A stretch of DNA of 64,000 nt from Hermatobates lingyangjiaoensis (Eukaryota; Arthropoda; Insecta; Hemiptera; Hermatobatidae), in assembly GCA_026182355.1 (NCBI GenBank), contig JAPFBL010000223.1, forward strand, positions 310,001 through 374,000, in the 5' to 3' direction. Below are positions 1 through 24,176 of this stretch, in pieces. The translations under genes were made by a program, and so were the position numbers. Numbering within the stretch: the first letter of the stretch is position 1; each line of letters starts with the position of its first letter. The notes under the pieces were generated by a model. It worked only from the letters and a program-made list of their open reading frames with translations, did not search any database and was not told where the DNA came from.

Positions 1-861
1 TATGATTTTTACTTTGAGTTTGTGATGTCATAATCATTAATATAGATCAGAATAACAACTTAGAATTGAAATTATGACACTAAGATTGTATAAGAATTTT
101 AAGGATAAACAGGTAGGAAAGAGCAAATATCTCAATAACATCACCTGATGAGAAAAAATTAGTATGATTTTCGGAATCAGCACCCTTAAATTAATCTAAA
201 TCAGCTTAGAAACCTTGGGCAACAAAAAATATTTTGACCAGTTTTATCAACATAATATTGTATTTTATTTCAACATTATTTTGTATTTTGATTTGCCCAT
301 TTGAGTTTTTTTTTTTTTGCTTTTGGTGAAGAACACCACTTCTAGAGCGTGGATTGGTGCTTCTTTCTATGATCATGTGTAAAAAAAAAACCTATACCCG
401 TCTCAAGTTATTAACCTTTCCAATAAGTTTGAGTCAGTCAACTTTTTGTGAGCATCTTGTTGTAACGTGAGAATTCCAGGTACTACTTTAAAATGTTAAA
501 ATTGTTAATTAAATTTGTTCGTACAGACTATTACGGTTTAAATATTTAACTGACGGTCAGATCACCGTTTTTTTTTCGATGTTTTCAACCGATTTTTAAG
601 TCGAAGGCTGAAGATATATATATGTGTTGTTTTCAGACAAACAGACACTTGCTCTGTTTTGTAGCCTGAGTAACTTTTCCATTCAGTGACACCAGTATAA
701 GGACACAATACAAATGAAAAGGAAAAAACATAACAAACAACAGTAAACATACTTCCCAGCCCTGAGGTTGATATAAATATATATCGAAACGTTGGCAACG
801 AAGTTTTTTTGAATATTAGACCAAAAACCCTCAATAAATCTCAAAAAAATAATATATATAT
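1..861. other. AT-rich intergenic DNA, no gene seen
   Basis: No coding signal. A fragment resembling family B (ATCGAAACGTTGGCAACGAA) lies around 783-803 next to a TA tract. Confidence 0.6.
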
Positions 862-896
862 ATGATCAAACCACAATATGAAAATGGGGGAAACAA

Positions 897-939
897 GACT
901 AAGATCTTTCAACCGTAACAAGCGGTCTTCGTCAGAGTC
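897..939 (-). ncRNA. Hammerhead ribozyme-like motif, family A
   Basis: Minus strand order: GACT (helix I), CTGACGA core, extra A, GACCG/CGGTT helix II around CTTGTTA, GAA, AGATCT (helix III, self-complementary), T at H17, then AGTC closing helix I. All invariant core bases are present. Cleavage would be expected after the T following AGATCT. Confidence 0.75.
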
Positions 940-1111
940 AAAAACCCAACTGAAACACTAGATGCAGAAACATCTAGTTAGGGGTTGAGAAGAGTGGTCT
1001 TTTAAAAGGGTGAAAGCGCAGGAAAGGACTAATGTCCAGAAACACCTTTCTCCCACTCTTCTTAACTCATCACCAGATGTGTCCTACATCTAGTGTTTCA
1101 GTTGGGTTTTT

Positions 1112-1154
1112 GACTCTGACGAAGACCGCTTGTTACGGTTGAAAGATCTCAGTC
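1112..1154 (+). ncRNA. Hammerhead ribozyme-like motif, family A
   Basis: Plus strand: GACT, CTGACGA, A, GACCG...CGGTT, GAA, AGATCT, C (H17), AGTC. A complete core with four Watson-Crick pairs in helix I. The cleavage triplet is CTC. Confidence 0.75.
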
Positions 1155-1230
1155 TTGTTTCCCCATTTTCATATTGTGGTTTGATCATTGATTGTTATTT
1201 CACGTGTTTATGTGAAATCATATATATATG

Positions 1231-3619
1231 ATTATGAAATGTGAAATTATATATATGTAATTAAAAAAAATATAATCACAGAGTTATTTGTTAAATGAAA
1301 TTACTGATGACTTGAAACGTACTAATATTGATATTTCATGAAAAGGTAATTGTAAGAACCAAATAAAAAGACAGTGAAAACACAACTTTGTAAGTATAAT
1401 TGAGCATTATTTGAAGTAAAAGGAGTAGGAATTGAGCAAATATTTAAAAATATGTTTAACTTGGTCTTTATGTCTTTACTACAAAGCATGGGTTTTTGGA
1501 ACTTATATGGTAAAAGACAAAACCTGTAACATGAATTCAGAAAAATTTCATGTTATATAAAAATCGTATGAAGTAGGCTAGAAAGAATTCAAGTGATTTT
1601 AAACTATAATTTCGGGAATATTGTAGGAACAACATTGAAAGGAACGGGCATTGCGACCTGTTGATCCATTTCGTAAGTGGGAAGGAAAATAACTTAAGTT
1701 GGTCAAAGTATAAAGGTTGATAATATGACATCCTTCCTGGCTACTTTTATCATACAATTGTCTGACATTGCTATATTCCCTTTTTTTTTTTTAATTTTTT
1801 CTCAAAATGAAATTAATTTCAACAAATATGCTCACTAATATAATAATGGTGCAGGTGTGGCTAATTTTAAATCTACCATTGAGTGATGGAGGCTTTTCTG
1901 CATTTATAAAATGCTACGTTCCTTGGCAACCAACTTGTTTGAACCTGCTTGATGGAGTCGAAAAGTGATACAGGTAAGAAAGTTTCTTCCCAATGGAAAA
2001 TGTCATGTGAATTGAAAGTGTGCAATTCGAGACCACTATTCTCATAAAAAGAGATATACATTCAATAAAAAAGAGTTGACCATTAAGAATTTAGATCTTC
2101 AGCAAAGGAGTATAATTAGTGATATGTTTGAGCAATGATCAAAATAACCTTAATCGTTCTATGTAAGTTTAAAGTGACCGTTATTCGCTAAACAGATGTA
2201 ATCTCCATTAAGGTGGCACAACAGTGGCAGAGTAGCTCTGTAAATAGCTACCCAGGAACTCTTCCTGGATTCTCTCTGATAAAAAATAATCCCAATAATT
2301 TAATTGACAGTTTTTTTTACTTTAAGTAAACTATAGTAATAATAAAAAAATAATTGAGCGGTTTTCATAGATTTACATGTTCTCACGACCCCAAGTTTTT
2401 TTTTTACCTTACTATGAGTATAGTAATCATGAAAACATTCGATCTCGAGACTTTGATAGATATACATGTTTTGAAATTCTTTTTGATGGTTTTTCAATGC
2501 TGTTTGTGTGAGTAGGTGAGTGTTATCCAAAGTTTGTCTTCATGCTGCGGCCTTCAACGTTTTGATGGATCCAATTTATATTTTACCGTAAAATGGGCTT
2601 CATTTTATTATGTTTTACAGTAGATATGCCCAGCATTTTTAATGTGTTATAATGTCTAAAAAGTGTTTTTTTTATATTTCTTTTCTCCCAAATGTTCGTT
2701 TTTTCAGCGACTCATTAACTGAAAAAAACTTAATAATTTTTAAAAGGCCAGTTTTATGATAAAATGTAAAATTTTTGGTTCTTAAAGAATTGATTCTTAA
2801 AGTTTGTGGGCGTAGGAATAGAGGTCTCGCTTTTCGACGGTTTTATACCGTCGAATGATTTTATACCAAAAAGCACCATCCATAGAGGGTATGAGCATAA
2901 TACCGTTTTGTCAAAATTACATGGATGTTATTGCATATTTTATGATTTTAGATTTTTTTTCCTAAAAGGCTGCCTAACTTAAGAACAATGAAGTATAGAT
3001 CAAAACGGAAACTTAAAACATAAAATTAGCAATGTAAAAAAAAAATTAATTTTCGACTATCTTAAAAGAAAATAAAGGTATAAAAACATAAAATTTAACT
3101 TGGAGTAAAAGATTTACTTAATGTACTTGACAAATTTGTTTACTTTGAGTTAGAATTGCTTCTTAGAATTCTTGTTTTAAAGTTTAATAGAAAAAATTGA
3201 AGTAAAGATGATTTGATGGCTTGCTATGATATGTAAGAACAATAAAATACTTAAAATATATATGCAAACGTGAAACAAACAAATTTTATGATGCTCTCGG
3301 CGGAGAAGGATGGTGGGTAAGCGAAGGTGTTCAGTCTACATGTCCTACCCTTCAACATATCTAATTGCCCAGCAATAGTCTGATACATATTCGTGTGTTA
3401 AAAAGCTCAATTAATGTTAGAGCATGTGAAAAACGCTATTTCATTTTTTATGACAATTATGTTATTGTTATAAGGTCACATAAAGGTTACTGTTTGACAG
3501 ATAGTAAAATTTCACCCAACAATAGCATGTTTGGAGAAAACCAGTGGCATAGCAAGAGAGGCTGTCCGCCCTGGGCGGCATTTTGAGTTAAACATAAAAT
3601 AGAAAAAAATGAAATAATA
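1231..3619. other. AT-rich intergenic DNA, no gene seen
   Basis: Only short chance ORFs. A small palindrome (CGACGGTTTTATACCGTCGA) occurs at about 2836-2855. Confidence 0.6.
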
Positions 3620-4235
3620 AAAAGCTAGCAAACAATTTTAAATTGTATACCTAAGTTTTTAGGGTCGTAATTGTTTTTATGTTTTATTTGTATTATACTG
3701 TTTTTAAATGGATTTTCAACTGTAATATTTACTAACTACTAATCACATCACTATCACATTTACTAATTACACATTTATCACAACTTTAATATATCTTATA
3801 TCTAATTATATACAATATATATAATTAGATATAAGATATATTAAAGCTGCGATAAATGTGTAATCTATAAGGGAACACATTGTAAATATACGGTCCTGAT
3901 GCAGGGTTACTGTGTTGGGAAAAAAAAAAAAAACTGTAATATTTACAAAATAAAAATAAATATATTTTAAATTTTTCAAAACTAATTTTTTTATTGGGGC
4001 TAAAAGTATATTATATTTATTTGCGTAGCCCGTTAATTGCATTTAACAATTTTTTTTATTATTTTAATTTTACGTTTTTTTTTTGAAAAATCTTTGGTTT
4101 TCTTTCAAGACAACTATACGAGTTCTGTAATAAGATGTAGTTGGAACCTATGACAGCAGTCTAAAATTAGATCCTTGATTGTAATTCCATGAAAATAAAT
4201 ATTTTAGGACGTTTTGGAGTTTTGAATGTTAACGG
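3620..4235. repeat. Dispersed repeat R2, copy 1, with a 99-bp palindrome
   Basis: Shares long colinear similarity with 33060-33470: TACTGTTTTTAAA.GGATTTT, a poly-T/TACGTTTTT tract, TAATAAGATG, ATTAGATCCT and CATGAAAATAAAT-type segments. This copy contains a near-perfect palindrome (3766-3864) absent from the other. Confidence 0.7.
3766..3864. repeat. Perfect-looking AT-rich palindrome
   Basis: Arms of about 47 bases (ATTACACATTTATC... and ...GATAAATGTGTAAT) with a loop of a few bases around TACAATAT. One or two mismatches near CACAAC/GCTGCG. Confidence 0.85.
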
Positions 4236-4349
4236 ATTATCAACGGCAAATGTTATGAGCAAAGATAATTGCTATGTCACTGTTTAAGTCTCTTAGAACT
4301 GAAGAAATGATTGTTACCACATTTAAAAAAAATTATATCATTATTAATT

Positions 4350-4480
4350 GTCTATGAGTTTGATTATTACATATTCACGAGAACAACATTAAAATAAAAT
4401 TTAAAACTCAATTGATTGTCAATGAGTTTGATATTATGCTTCCTTGCTTGCTTATGGTCATGTTGAGTGCAAGCTACTCC
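4350..4480 (+). repeat. Dispersed repeat R1 (seven or more copies)
   Basis: Core CAATTGATTGTCAATGAGTT, then ATATTATGCTT and TTGAGTG.AGGC.ACTCCA. Other copies or pieces: 9900-9960, 22900-22960, 44690-44790 (-), 51660-51770, 55210-55330 (-) and 58080-58190. No coding capacity; possibly the end of a larger element. Confidence 0.6.
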
Positions 4481-6183
4481 AGATTTGTTTAAAGTTTCAG
4501 CATTTGATTGCAGTTTATTTGCATGCTTGAAGGTTAAGGAAAGGTAGCTGTAAAAGTCTGAAGAAGTCAAGGTAAGCAAAGAGGCTTATGAAAAAATAAG
4601 TAAAGCACTGTCTACTAGTCAAGCATGCAGGACTTGGCTATTGCTAACGTCAATACTGAGACTAATTTGAATCAGCTGACACTAATTTTTATAGTATTTC
4701 ATCTGTTAAATTTAATTAATGAAGATTCGATCATATTTCTTAACAACAATCTTTCATATACAATTGTTGTAGATTCTAGCCTATTTCTATTATGATACTC
4801 ATATTTTATGTACAAAAGTACAGCTGTACTTTTTTTCACTACGAGATATTGATGTACTTAAACAGGCAATTTTAATGATTTAGCAGTTTAACCAATTTAA
4901 ATTTGTGATAACAAATTTTATGAATTTTTAAATATTTAAATCTTTTAGAAGCAGTCTTTATTTATAGATTTGGGAAATTACATATATTTTTATTTTCTGT
5001 ATTAGTAGTTATTTATTCTTGGGATTTATTGCATGAAGATAAAACCAGTTCATCAGCCACTGTTATAATTTAAATAATTTTTTCTTTCAACTACTAGCTC
5101 TGAAGGAATATAATTTTATGTTTAGTATAAAACTGGTATTAGCATTAAGGGTAAAAAATATAATTTTAGAGTAAGAGAAAAGTTGAGAATATACATTTTT
5201 TACTTACTATTGAATGCGGATTGTGAACAGGAGGATCTTGGTCGTGGAGGAATAGATCCTTAAAGAAAGATTAACAGTACTGTTTTTTTTTGAGAAATTG
5301 CATCATAGATACATTTCAGTTCATTTTGCGAATTTGTAAATTACTTTATTTTTGCAAAGCGATTGACTATAAATATTAGAGCATGCTAATACACTATTAC
5401 TGAGGACTGGCATTGGCTGCAATACATTTGACTCTAGTCAAAGTGTAAATATTTGATAAATTCGATGCAAACTTTTTTCGCTACTAATGAGTATTTGTTT
5501 GATCATCCTTAAAGGGCAAGAATTCTGCCCTTTTTGAAGGTGAGCGAACCGAAATACTATACTAAGCAATGAGTTGTTATTTGAACAATTTTAAGTCAAT
5601 TTTAATATCAAAGCATTCAAACTCCCATGATATTTGGTATCTTTGATATCAAATGATTTCGGTCTTTTTTTAACATAAAATTAACTCAAAACTAAATCAT
5701 TTAAATAATTAATTGAAAAATGCGATCTGAAGATCACATATCATTATTTAATCCTACTGTTATTTAAATAGAAAACAAATAAATTCAGTCTTCTTGTGAA
5801 TAATTAAGACGACATTGCTAAGAAGTTAACGCACATTGTTAAATTATTTTGTCAAACATGTATAATTAGATCCATTTAATATGGTTGGTTACACTGAAGA
5901 AAAGCATCAGTAACGTCATTCTCCTTGGTTTCGTTTCGAAATTTGTTGTGACAGTCTTGTTCAATGTTTACGGTTATTGTTGTACTAAAGTTTGGTTTTT
6001 GACAGCTTTGTATTATTGTTAAAAAATCGTTTCCCTCTAAAGATATAATTTCAAGAAATTTAATTTTTGTGTAATTTGTAACCTGTGTTCTCGACATGGT
6101 CTTAATAGTTTTTTGTTATATACAGAAGTTCAGCTGATAATTTTATCTTTATTCTTCACGTTAGGTTCACTAAAAAAGTGAAT
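4481..6183. other. Upstream region of TSPAN33-like gene
   Basis: No coding signal and no reliable TATA or initiator element; the promoter presumably lies here or in an unseen 5' exon. Confidence 0.5.
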
Positions 6184-16231
<10,048 letters not shown>

Positions 16232-19200
16232 AACATAGTTACTTACCGGCTGGGCTGAGAGCGAGCAGGTGATGGTATAGAGGAGACAGCTTCCCAGCCG
16301 GTGACCCACCGTCCTTTGTCCCCAACTCAAGCCGGTATCCGCCATCACCACATCTGAACTCCACTACTAGTATCAATCAACCGTCCTCAGTTTATACTAA
16401 ATCATACTGAGTGCAAACTTTACTAAGAACGCTAACACATTTTCAATATTTCTTATATGTTACCAGGATTTCGGAATCAAAGGAAATTTGTTTACTTGGA
16501 GCTCGTTTAATTTCTCTAATGGACATGTTTTAAATCTTTTTATTTTTTGATTTTGATATATTGCGTCTGTAACATAGCTGATTTAGATGTGTTAAAATAA
16601 GAACAGGGTCTGTTATGGTAAATATTCAAGTCTTTTTAAATAAGTTGAGTGGAAAACATGTAGAGTTTTGGAGCGGTTTACTCTCTTGGAACTCGAATGA
16701 TTTCTCTGTTAGACTGTTTTCGACTTTAACCAAACTTCTTGACAACTCTTTTTCAATTTTATAAATATATATCTTGTTAAATTGTATACCATTTTTAATT
16801 TCACAACTTTTTTACTGAGTTCTCAATTTCTCTAATATACTTTCTCAATGCTTGTGGTAGATTATTTGACCGAAATATTTATTTACACAGTCCGACATGT
16901 TTCAGTCCTCATTGACGATTATCAAGGATTATAGTGGTAGAAAAAACATAACTAAACTTTACATAACTAAAAATAACTCGAAAACATTCATAAGTAAATA
17001 AACACTAAATACAACATTCCAATGTCCTAATTTTGTAGGTTGTTAAGGTGAGGTTACACACAGACAGTGATTACCCAGTGTAAAGTTCCTTGTGTAAATC
17101 ACAGATTTCAGATGATCTCTTCACACTTTCTTACCTGGTTTTTCACCTTTCCTTCATATATAATTTTAAAATTCTAGTAAATACTTCACCTTGCCTGTTT
17201 ATGACATGTTAAACTAAGGTCTGTTTCCTAAATATACGAATATATTAAAGGATGAAAAAGGGTCAAGTCGGGAAAATAGACAAGGTCTGAAAGTAGTCGA
17301 ACGGAGAAGATATTCCAGGGTTTCCGAGCTGCAGCATCCTTCCTTAAAATTACTTTTCCATGTTCCGATTCCGTAGTTTGCAGTGCTTTTGCTGAACTAT
17401 TTAATCTACTCAATAATAAATTATTATAACTTATATTCGTTCTTAGTCAAAATAAACAGTATTAAATGGGCAAAAACCGGAGTCATATTTTTTTTTCTTT
17501 TTCTTTGGAGCCAGATATTAATAGAGTTTCATTTCTTTTAATACAACAAAAATGTTCTGTTTTTGTATATATTATCAAATAACTGTTATTTAAACTTAAA
17601 CAATCTTAAATACTATGATTCTTAGGATATTAAATATACTAGAGTAATGAATCTCTGAATTCATAATTATTCACGACTTTTTCTTTTCTACTAACGAACA
17701 GTTTAATATTTAATATTAACAAATACATTTTATATTTTTTTAGTTACAATTATATTATTTTTTCTGAAAAATCTTTTTGAAGACTAATTTATAATAACTC
17801 TCTTATAGTATATGTCAACACTCCGAACCAAAGAAGTAAACACTCAATTTTTGATAGAATTATGTCCTTTCTAACTGCAATCATCCGAGCCATTTGATTA
17901 GTGAGTAGTTAGTTATCAGATAAAAGAAGCAAGTAATTACTATTTTCTCACAAAACTGAATGCCCTCATTAAACACCAAACAAAGATCAACTAAGCATTT
18001 TATTTTAGCTTGATTTCAATAGGAAATAACTACTAATACCAGTAAATTATATCAACTTCTTTAGTTATATTTCTTGAAAGATATATATTTTTTGATTAGG
18101 TTTATTCCATACGAATATACCATATATATTTTATTCAAAATCATTGTTTATGTGTTCTCGAACCAACATTTTCCTTCAAATTTTGTAAGAAATTGTTATA
18201 TAATTAATTAAGATATTTCGTCATAAAATGAATATTTACTGTTCGTAAAATTAGCTCAAAGTTTTTCATTTCCTTTTTTTTTATTTGAGGCAGTGATTCA
18301 TAGGTTTTCAATGCGATGACTGCTTGTTTGGTTTTTTGAATATCTGGCGCTTGTTTAAATAACAGACAGGTTCAATTTTTTTTTTTATGGTAGAATCCTC
18401 TACTTCAGTTTTCCTCAAACAGCCATTCTTGCATCCTTTTTGAGGTGCAAGTCCACTTTTGTAAAGATCACCTTTTGTTTTTCCTTTAAATTTTTGTTTT
18501 TTTTTTTTTTACTTAATTCTAACTTCAAGTTTGGAAGGTAAATTTTATTTCTTTATAGGTTAAACTAAAATTTCATTTAAATTACTCCTATTTTTTTCAA
18601 TATTTTTTTGTTTAAATATTATTAAAGAAAAGAATTGCATCCAGATGTTAAACTTTGCTCACTATGCATCCTGAAGTGGAAAATATCCAGGAATATCTAA
18701 CATGCAATATATTTCATTACTATTAAAATAAATGAAATTGAAATATTTATCAATGATCTCCATTATCAAGTTTAAAATGTCCAACATGAGGTAGAAGGTG
18801 TAATAAAGAACCATGCATCCAGTCATTATGTTTTCAGACATAACTGCGTTGTAACATAGTTTATTCACAATTTTATTTTGAAAACTTATTTTCTACAGTA
18901 AAATTTGCTAACTATTTTGAAAACAGTTTATGCACCAGTTTTCTGTTCCTTATTCAATATAACAATAATTTTTTTAGGTTACTGTTATGAAGTATAACAG
19001 TTTGTTTTCATGAGCAAGCATTTTTTTAAACAGAGTTCCAAGGAGTTCTTTTTTTTTTAAATCATATTTTTGATTTAGTGCAATGTACTGATTGAAGATA
19101 TCGGAATGGTCTTCTTAAATGTAATAAACGTTTACATGTCGCAGGGAATGACTGCATTATGTTGTTATTATAGATAAAGTTTTTGTTTTTAAAAAAAACA

Positions 19201-19729
19201 ATTATATTCGTAGAATCAAAAAAAATTATTAAATAATTCTTTTGTTTAGTTACTTTAAATTTTCATTTTTATAAAATTTCTTCAATTAAGTAACTTTTAT
19301 TTGCGTTTATTTGTTGTTAGTAAAAAAAGTTTGTTGTTCAAATTTAGTATGTGCTAATAATGTTTGATTCTTTAATATATTTGCTTTGGAGAGGTTGTAG
19401 AGCATCGTAGACCATGTGATGGATTGGGAAGTACTGCTCTAATCTCTTACGTTATGTCCAGACTGAGTGGTGAAAGAAACCTCAGACATCTGATGCTTTT
19501 AAAGTAACCAGCAGTATACCTTTCATTAGTAATTGCTACAAATGAATCTAATTTTATGGTATGATTAATTATAATTCTGTAATATTATGTTAAAGTGATC
19601 GTTTTACAGATAGTCTTTTTTTTAATTACGGTATTGCTAAATGATTAAGATACAAACATTAAAAAAATAGGTATTTATGAATACCTAGAATTCATTTCTA
19701 TTGTAATGTATATAGTTTACTTTGTGTAA
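16232..19729. other. 3' flank of TSPAN33-like gene and intergenic DNA
   Basis: AT-rich, with T-runs and chance ORFs only. A candidate AATAAA at 16997-17002. Confidence 0.55.
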
Positions 19730-20085
19730 CTTGTTTGTTTTCCAACGCCCACACTTATAACTTTCACCTTTTAGTGCTGTACTAGGGGCGGAAAGTGTGA
19801 CTCATTTATTATTTGACACCCATTTTAGTAATGGGTGAGCCGCATTGATTCTACATTGGGAGTCCTAAATTTTGCCTAACTCAAATGTATTTGGAGTAGT
19901 GATCTTTAACGAGTATCTGATATCGTACAGGCTTGGGACCGATGGTTTAACGTTCTTCTCCGAGGGACGACGTGCTCAGATTTATTCACCCTCCACGTGA
20001 ATAAATCGAGGGCCAGGTAAGTGTTGAACTCCGGACCTACCAATTCAGAGGCGAGTATGTTAACCACTGAGCTAACCTGGCTCCT
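19730..20085 (-). mobile_element. tRNA-derived SINE, copy 1
   Basis: On the minus strand it starts with a tRNA-like head: GCCAGGTTAGCTCAGTGGTT with an A-box-like TAGCTCAGTGG, then a B-box-like GGAGTTCAAC. A body follows with CGTTAAACCATCGGTCCC and CGTTAAAGATCAC. It ends in GTTGGAAAACAAACAAG. The longest copy along with that at 60 kb. Confidence 0.75.
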
Positions 20086-22314
20086 CACTTTGTATAACTG
20101 AACGAATATATTATACTGAAAACAAAATATACAGAAAAGCCAAAAATGAAAGGTCACCTAATTATTTATTACAGCTGTCTTTTTGCCAAAATTTTTATTG
20201 GCTAAAACAAGGAAACTTTTTTAGTTTTTATAATTGTAGACATTCTGTTTTGACCATTTCATAATATGCCTTAAAGAGTGTTGTTCTTAATTTTGATCTA
20301 ATAAGAATATGATTTACAAACGTCTGCCGATTCTTACTTAATCACCATGTGTCGATTTAAACTATTCCTTTTTTTCACCCATTTCTCCTTAGTTATATTA
20401 ACTGAACTACTTCAGGTAACATGGTTGACTACAATAGAAAATATGGTTGGTTTTCTTTTTGAAAAGTGAAAAATTGTGGTTAATATTTTAAATTTTATTG
20501 AAAAACAAGGGTTAATACAAATTGGTACTTCTAAGCTTTCCTATATAAAGCTGGGAAAGATTCTCTGAAAATAATTTACTAGAATAATAGGAGATATGAC
20601 GTTTTAAATTTATTATAACATTATTTTTTCGTGATATTTTCCAGTTAGATAGTTTTTGAGTCAGTGAATGTCTTCAAAAAATAAAACCTTAGGATCAATA
20701 GTTACAACACTCATTTCATCAGGAGGCTTGGCTTATACTGCTTTACTCGTACATAAAAATACTCTTGGAAGATCTTTTAGTCGTTTTTAATCCTTCCTGG
20801 GTCAGAAAGTCATCCTATAGTGTAGTGTATTACTGAGATCGTAATGCCATTCGTATACATCTGTAGGATCCTTTTAATTTTCTCGTGTATATTGATTGAT
20901 ACTATAAATTTATATAATATAATTTTGTGTACATTTTATGTGGGAAAAATTTATCTTAATTATTTTAACTATGTACAGTGATTTTTGTGACCAAAGGAAT
21001 TTATTATTAGCATGATTTGTAACTTGAGTTCCAAACTATTTTGGTGAAAACTTAACTATTAGTCTAAGTTTCTGGTTGTGTTCCAGAGTTTATTAGTTGT
21101 GTGTAAATTTTTATTTATCTCCATGTATTCCTGTTATTGTAATTCATTAAGGTTGTGCATAAAACATCCAGACTGTATAATGTATGTATGTATATAGATA
21201 TATGCATGTTGAGTATATTTTAGTTACTTCATGTAATAAATGTGATATGTATATTGATATTTTACCTTTTTATGTGACTTTTGCTATATGTTGATTATCG
21301 AAGTACTAAACTGCTTTGCTAAATACGGTTATTGTTTATTTACCTTTTTTAATGTTAGCATGTATATGTCTGTCTCGTTTTTATTTTACTATAACTAAAT
21401 TATAGTAATCATAAAAAAGCAATCCCGGGATTTGACGGATTTACGTGTTTAAGGTTCTTCACATGATATTTTTTCGATGTTGTCTGCAATATGTATCGAA
21501 AAGATTGCATCTGCTGTTTGATATATCAAAATAATACTTTGCCCAAAATTGGCCCATTTGTATCTGTTGTTTTTGGGCAATATTGGATCATAGGAGTCAC
21601 TTTTGTTTGGCAAAAATGTGATTTTAGACTTTTTTTCCCTTAAAATATTGAATCTAAAGTGATGAAATTTTGGGACAATAGATTTTATGAAAAAAAAACT
21701 AATGTTGGTACAATTAATCTGAATAGGATCGTTAATCGTAAGAGTCGTATATTTTTGGGAGGAATCTGAGTCGCATCGTTTAATGCCACACATTCCCGAT
21801 TCTGTCATTACGATTCTCAAAAATTTTTAAGTTATTTGAACAGTAATAACAATACTTCTATTTGTTTGAAGTGAGATTAATAGTTTCAAAAATTTATAAT
21901 AAAAACGTCAAAGAAATTTTTATGACACATTTAATATGATGTACTGGAAATTAATTAATTACTTCAGAGATAATCTTCATGAGTTTGCTTATTCCGCCCC
22001 AAACATACTTAGTTAGAATTCGACCAAATATTTAAGTGTAAGGGAGGCTTTGACATCTTCAATTATTCCAAACACAAAAGTTATTATTATTCCTTGATTT
22101 TTTTTATAATATAATATTATTATAATTATAATACTTGTTTTTGACTTTAATGTCATCAATTCGAAGGTATTTTAAAGAGTTAAACTATAAGATTCATTAC
22201 TTGTGCAATCAGTTGGGTTTTTGACTCTGACGATGACCGCTTGTTACTGTTGACAGATCTTAGTCTTTTTTCCCTTTTCATTTTGTGGTTTGATCAGTTA
22301 TAATATGGTATTTA
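20086..22314. other. Intergenic DNA, no feature recognised
   Basis: The 123-residue minus-strand frame at 21449-21820 has biased, AT-driven composition and no recognisable motif. Treated as chance. Confidence 0.5.
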
Positions 22315-22660
22315 CTCATATTTGGAGAATTTAAGAATTACATCTCCATACAAAAAACAAATTTAATATGAAACTACCAACGCGTTTCGAACACTTAGTG
22401 TTCTTCTTCAGGTTAACATCTAAAAAAAAAAATCTGTGAGCTTTAAGTACATCAAGAGTGAATTATTTGAAACTGAATCATAATTTAATTAATAATGAAT
22501 CATATAAATTTCAATTAATTCATTCTCATGTACTTAAAGCTCACAGATATGTATATTTTTTTGATGTGAACCTGAAGAAGAACACTAACTGTTCGAAACG
22601 CTTTGTTAGTTTCATATTAAACTTGTTACTTGTGTGGAGACGTAATACTTGAAATCCCCA
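22315..22660. repeat. Foldback, family D
   Basis: The left arm (hammerhead-like, 22374-22416, minus; one helix I mismatch) faces a decayed right arm at 22571-22610. A long inner palindrome runs through TGAGCTTTAAGTACAT. Preceded by a lone decayed family A motif at 22223-22265 with GACAG in place of GAAAG. Confidence 0.8.
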
Positions 22661-23430
22661 ACTATATCAGTTAAGTGGTTTGCTGTTTTTATAAGAACAG
22701 CTGGGCCCCATACATCGCAGAGTATAGACAGGTTTGGCCGCGGAGCACACGAGTCCGATGAGGTTCAGACCCTCAGTTTAATAATAATATGTCAGATTGA
22801 TCGAACATTTCAAGTTTTTTAAAACTGATAAATGATTACTGCCACATTAACAAATATCATATTAACTACCTATGAGTTGATATTACATCTAAACAATTGC
22901 CATATTAAACGAATTTGTTATGATGTTTACTTAGTAAAGTTGAGTGTAGGCTTGGTAAAAAAAAATTTTTATCACAATTTATTTAATGGTATTATTAAAT
23001 TTTATTATATGGTATTATTAAAATGGTATTATTATTAAAGTTCAAAATTTTTTTGAAATCATGAAGTCCTTTCAGTGGTTTTAAATATTTAGTGAAAAAT
23101 TATTTAATAAGTAAATTAAATAATTATTAATAATTTAATAAGTAAACTGTATAATTTTTTAAAATATATGACAAATACTACATTAGATTATAAATTTCTG
23201 CATATTCTTCCTGACAGTATATACTCTTTAGTCAGGTACATCACATCATTTTTTAGTTTATGGCAACAATGTGGTTAAATAATTGTGTGGTAATGATAAA
23301 TTTATATAAATAAAAGAAAGGTTTTGTCTGTACATTGCTTAGAACTGACTCACTTGCAATTTTTCTTTACGTTTCATTAGAGAAACCGAATCCACCCGTA
23401 GAAAAATTTCTGTCGGTTTGTCACAAAATT

Positions 23431-23640
23431 TTGTCACATGTAAACTCAGCCACCATAAGACATATCAAGCTGAAACTTTGACAGTACATTTGAGTAGGTC
23501 TAACTTAAAATATAGGCTCTTAATTGTTTGTTGGACGTTTAAAGCAAAAACGTTTGTCACAAGTAAACTCAGCCACGGTAAACACAGCGAGTTGAAACTT
23601 TGACACTAGGTTTGTGTATGCCTAACTTAAAAATATAGGC
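23431..23640 (+). repeat. Two-copy tandem segment inside the Helitron
   Basis: TTGTCACATGTAAACTCAGC at 23431 and TTGTCACAAGTAAACTCAGC at 23554 start two diverged copies of about 123 and 90 bases, sharing GAAACTTTGACA and AAATATAGGCTCT. Confidence 0.8.
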
Positions 23641-24176
23641 TCTGAATAGATTGATAATTCAGTACTGAAGCGAAGTTATGGGTCTTTAAGCTGTATTTTG
23701 CTAACTTCACAGAAATGGTTATTTTGAAAATATACGGGTGTAGCAAGTAGGTATTGTTAGTTGACTTCAATTTCATTTGCGTATATGAATATATTGCGTA
23801 TTTAAGCTTATTCAAAGGTCTTTCCCAGAGTTGAAGATGAACTATCTATTCAGAATGAATAACTTTGGGAACGAGCAATTTTGAACTTTTAATATGAACA
23901 GGCAGGAAAAAACAATAAACAAGTTCATACGCTATATCAATCTGAGGGAAGAACTGACAAGTCAGTAGAGAGAGTGATTAGTGATAAAAGGAATCAGTTC
24001 ATATCCATCTGAATTTCTTCACTCCGTGACTTCTCCTGGACTGCCTGCTCATGAGTAAAAACTTAATGTAGGAGCACCAATCATGCTGTAATTTAGTAGC
24101 AGTAGTAACAAATTTCATATTACAAAACTTGATTGCCCAAAAATGTACCACGTACATGACTTTGCACAGATAAGCC

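Larger units (their letters stand above)
862..1187. repeat. Foldback, family A (hammerhead arms)
   Basis: ATGATCAAACCACAATATGA at 862 is inverted at 1187. Both arms carry a complete hammerhead-like motif pointing away from the centre. The left side abuts a TA tract, and the right side continues into TTTCACGTGTTTATGTGAAA. Confidence 0.9.

Noticed and set aside
783..803. Family B hammerhead at the window start
   Set aside because: Only the CGAAACGTTGGC part is present, without a CTGANGA core on the same strand.
19990..20085. Functional tRNA gene
   Set aside because: A/B-box-like sequences are imperfect and no cloverleaf closes; the sequence continues into a shared SINE body.
21449..21820. 123-residue minus-strand ORF as a gene
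   Set aside because: AT-driven composition, no motif, no splice or start context; most likely chance.
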